A stretch of DNA of 48,790 nucleotides from assembly GCF_002127655.1 (NCBI RefSeq), contig NZ_NEHB01000036.1:1-48790 (forward strand), in the 5' to 3' direction. Shown piece by piece: positions 47,362 to 48,790 of the stretch; the first letter of the stretch is position 1, and every line of letters starts with the position of its first letter. This DNA comes from Janthinobacterium sp. GW456P. Lineage in GTDB: Bacteria; Pseudomonadota; Gammaproteobacteria; Burkholderiales; Burkholderiaceae_D. Made by a program: the position numbers and the translations under genes. The notes under the pieces were generated by a model. The model made no database searches. It saw nothing but the letters and a program-made list of their open reading frames with translations, and had not been told where the DNA came from.

Positions 47362-48255
47362 TCACGCCTTCAGATGATCGATCAACTGGCGCGCATACAG
47401 GGGTAATTCACTGAACTGGCGCACGCAGATCGTCAGATTGCGTACCGACCAGGGATCGGATAATTCCAGGCAGCGCAGCGCCATCGTCTGCTGGCAGCGG
47501 CTGGCAGCCGCCAGCGGCACCACGCTGATGCCCACGCCGCTGGCCACCATACGGCAGACGGCATCGAAGCTGCGCAGGCGCACGCGCACCTTCAAGGGGC
47601 GGCCCAGGCGCGCCGCATGCATGCCCAGGTACTGCTGCATCGCGCTGTCGTCGGCCAGGCCGATGAAATCGTGATCCAGCAGCGTGGAGAACGCGACGAC
47701 GCCATCCTGGCCCAGAGCGCGGTGGTGCACGCCGTCGGCCGCGGCGATCACCACCAGCCGGTCGGGGCGGAACAAAAACGTCTGCAAACCGCGCATGTCG
47801 ACCGAGTCGGACACGATGCCCATGTCGGCCAGCCCTTCCGAGACGGCCTTGACGATATCGTAACTGAGGCGCTCTTCCAGGTCGATGGTGAGGTTCGGAT
47901 GGCGGTCGAGAAAAGCACCGAGCGCCTCGGGCAAAAATTCGCTGAGCGCGGCCGTATTGCACAGCAGCCGCAACTGCCCTTTCAGGCCGCGCGCAAATTC
48001 GCCAAGCTCGCCACGCATTTTCTCCATTTGCAGCAATACGAGGCGCGCGTGATGCAGCAAGGTCTGGCCCACGGGGGTCGGCTCCACGCCACGCCGGCCG
48101 CGCAGCAGCAAGGGCATGCCCAGCATCTCTTCCATGCCGCGCACGCGCGCACTGCTTGACGCCAGCGCCAGGTGGCTGCGCGCGGCGCCCGCCGTCAGGC
48201 TGCCCGCCTCCACGACGTTGACGAACAGCTGCAAATCGACCAGATCAAAGCGCAT
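47362..48255 (-). CDS. LysR family transcriptional regulator
   Basis: A 297-residue LysR protein. The N-terminal helix-turn-helix (MRFDLVDLQLFVNVVEAGSL, then LALASSSARVRGMEEMLGMP) is followed by the effector-binding domain (about 90-290). It starts at ATG 48255 with GGGGAG upstream; the frame is open 7 codons further. Divergent from the TauE/SafE permease gene, so it is a candidate regulator of that transporter. TGAG-N5-CTCA at 48299-48311 between them is a possible site. The effector is unknown. Confidence 0.92.
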   Translation of the reverse strand: MRFDLVDLQLFVNVVEAGSLTAGAARSHLALASSSARVRGMEEMLGMPLLLRGRRGVEPTPVGQTLLHHARLVLLQMEKMRGELGEFARGLKGQLRLLCNTAALSEFLPEALGAFLDRHPNLTIDLEERLSYDIVKAVSEGLADMGIVSDSVDMRGLQTFLFRPDRLVVIAAADGVHHRALGQDGVVAFSTLLDHDFIGLADDSAMQQYLGMHAARLGRPLKVRVRLRSFDAVCRMVASGVGISVVPLAAASRCQQTMALRCLELSDPWSVRNLTICVRQFSELPLYARQLIDHLKA

Positions 48256-48298
48256 GACGGCTCCCCTTTTCACCATCTTACCAGCCTTCGTATTTTAC

Positions 48299-48311
48299 TG
48301 AGGCTGACTCA
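48299..48311. promoter_or_regulatory. Possible LysR site between the divergent genes
   Basis: TGAG-GCTGA-CTCA is a short interrupted palindrome in the 125-base divergent gap between the LysR and TauE/SafE genes. LysR sites usually contain a longer T-N11-A core; this is a weak candidate. Confidence 0.25.
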
Positions 48312-48380
48312 AAATAATCCACCTTGGCGAAATCCGCCAGCACGCGCAGAATCCACGCAATTCACTGTGGAACAGAAAAA

Positions 48381-48790
48381 ATGGAGATGTCATTTCTGCT
48401 GGCCGTCGGCGCCAGCTTCCTCGTCGCTGGCTTCGTCAAGGGCGTAGTTGGATTGGGCTTGCCGACGGTGGCCATGGGCACGCTCAGCCTCGTCATGCCG
48501 CCCGTGCAGGCGGCGGCCCTCTTGATCGTGCCGTCGATGGTGACGAATTTCTGGCAGGTGGCGGCCGGCCCCGGACTGCGCGACCTGCTGCGCCGCCTGT
48601 GGCCCATGCTGGCGGCCGTCATGGCCGGCACTGTGGCGGGCGGCGCCGTGATGCCGGCCGACGGCGGCGCCTGGGCCGTCGTCGCGCTGGGCGTGGCGCT
48701 GATGCTGTATGCGCTGGCGGGCTTGTCTTCGCTGCAGCTGCGCGTTCCGGCGCGGCACGAAGCCTGGCTGGGGCCATTGGCGGGTGCCGC
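48381..48790 (+). CDS. TauE/SafE family sulfite/anion exporter, partial
   Basis: The first 136 residues of a membrane protein, cut off by the window end. MEMSFLLAVGASFLVAGFVK, then GVVGLGLPTVAMGTLSLVMP, and at least three further helices match the TauE/SafE (COG0730) permeases, which export sulfite, sulfoacetate or similar anions. The start is ATG 48381, without a strong ribosome site. Being divergent from a LysR gene is common for this family. The rest lies outside the window. Confidence 0.85.
   Translation, partial: MEMSFLLAVGASFLVAGFVKGVVGLGLPTVAMGTLSLVMPPVQAAALLIVPSMVTNFWQVAAGPGLRDLLRRLWPMLAAVMAGTVAGGAVMPADGGAWAVVALGVALMLYALAGLSSLQLRVPARHEAWLGPLAGA

Overview
The window is GC-rich chromosomal DNA from a betaproteobacterium, most likely family Oxalobacteraceae (Janthinobacterium, Massilia or Duganella group). 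This rests on gene order and family content: dprA-smg-topB, def-fmt, rsmB-DUF4390-ntrY-ntrX-like, argS-SPOR-dsbA, birA-coaX-SPOR, mreBCD-mrdA-rodA-rlpA next to divergent gatCAB, and a DUF3567 gene. The genus is inference. Almost everything is core housekeeping. I saw no prophage, CRISPR array, tRNA or rRNA, and the only mobile-element trace is the broken start of an IS3-type transposase at the left edge.

Layout. 1-5130: IS3 remnant, then leftward dprA, smg and topB (DNA uptake and topology). 5130-8064: rightward def-fmt (N-formyl-methionine cycle) and a LysR regulator that meets a tautomerase gene tail to tail. 8160-11316: a large secreted metzincin-like lipoprotein read leftward, then an AT-rich gap and the metH leader. 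11317-15595: metH and a small SPW-repeat membrane protein. 15596-15981: a cluster of palindromic repeats. 15982-19079: leftward EAL/HDOD protein, class II amidotransferase, DUF3567 and a mini CobW-like protein. 19076-24216: an overlapping leftward operon rsmB-DUF4390-sensor kinase-response regulator, with the mini CobW gene at its end.

24593-30777: a rightward run argS-SPOR-dsbA-SDR-birA-coaX-SPOR (aminoacylation, disulfide formation, biotin attachment, CoA synthesis). 30830-37766: the leftward cell-shape operon mreB-mreC-mreD-mrdA-rodA-rlpA. 38118-41533: gatCAB for amidotransferase-dependent Asn/Gln-tRNA formation, behind a leader with several possible hairpins. 41660-44206: an Ala-tailed lipoprotein divergent from a BlaI-type repressor and an M56 peptidase fused to a TonB-like C-terminal domain. 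44304-48790: a Gfo/Idh/MocA oxidoreductase, two small envelope proteins, a YqaE/Pmp3 protein, an alpha/beta hydrolase, a LysR regulator and a divergent TauE/SafE permease cut by the window end.

I did not find a convincing new multi-gene system. The most interesting leads are the BlaI/M56-TonB pair, the structured gatCAB leader, the inverted-repeat element before the HDOD gene with a related short copy between gatC and gatA, the 133-residue CobW-like protein with a degenerate Walker A, the metzincin lipoprotein with an altered zinc motif, and several micro-ORFs that overlap a neighbouring gene by a few bases.
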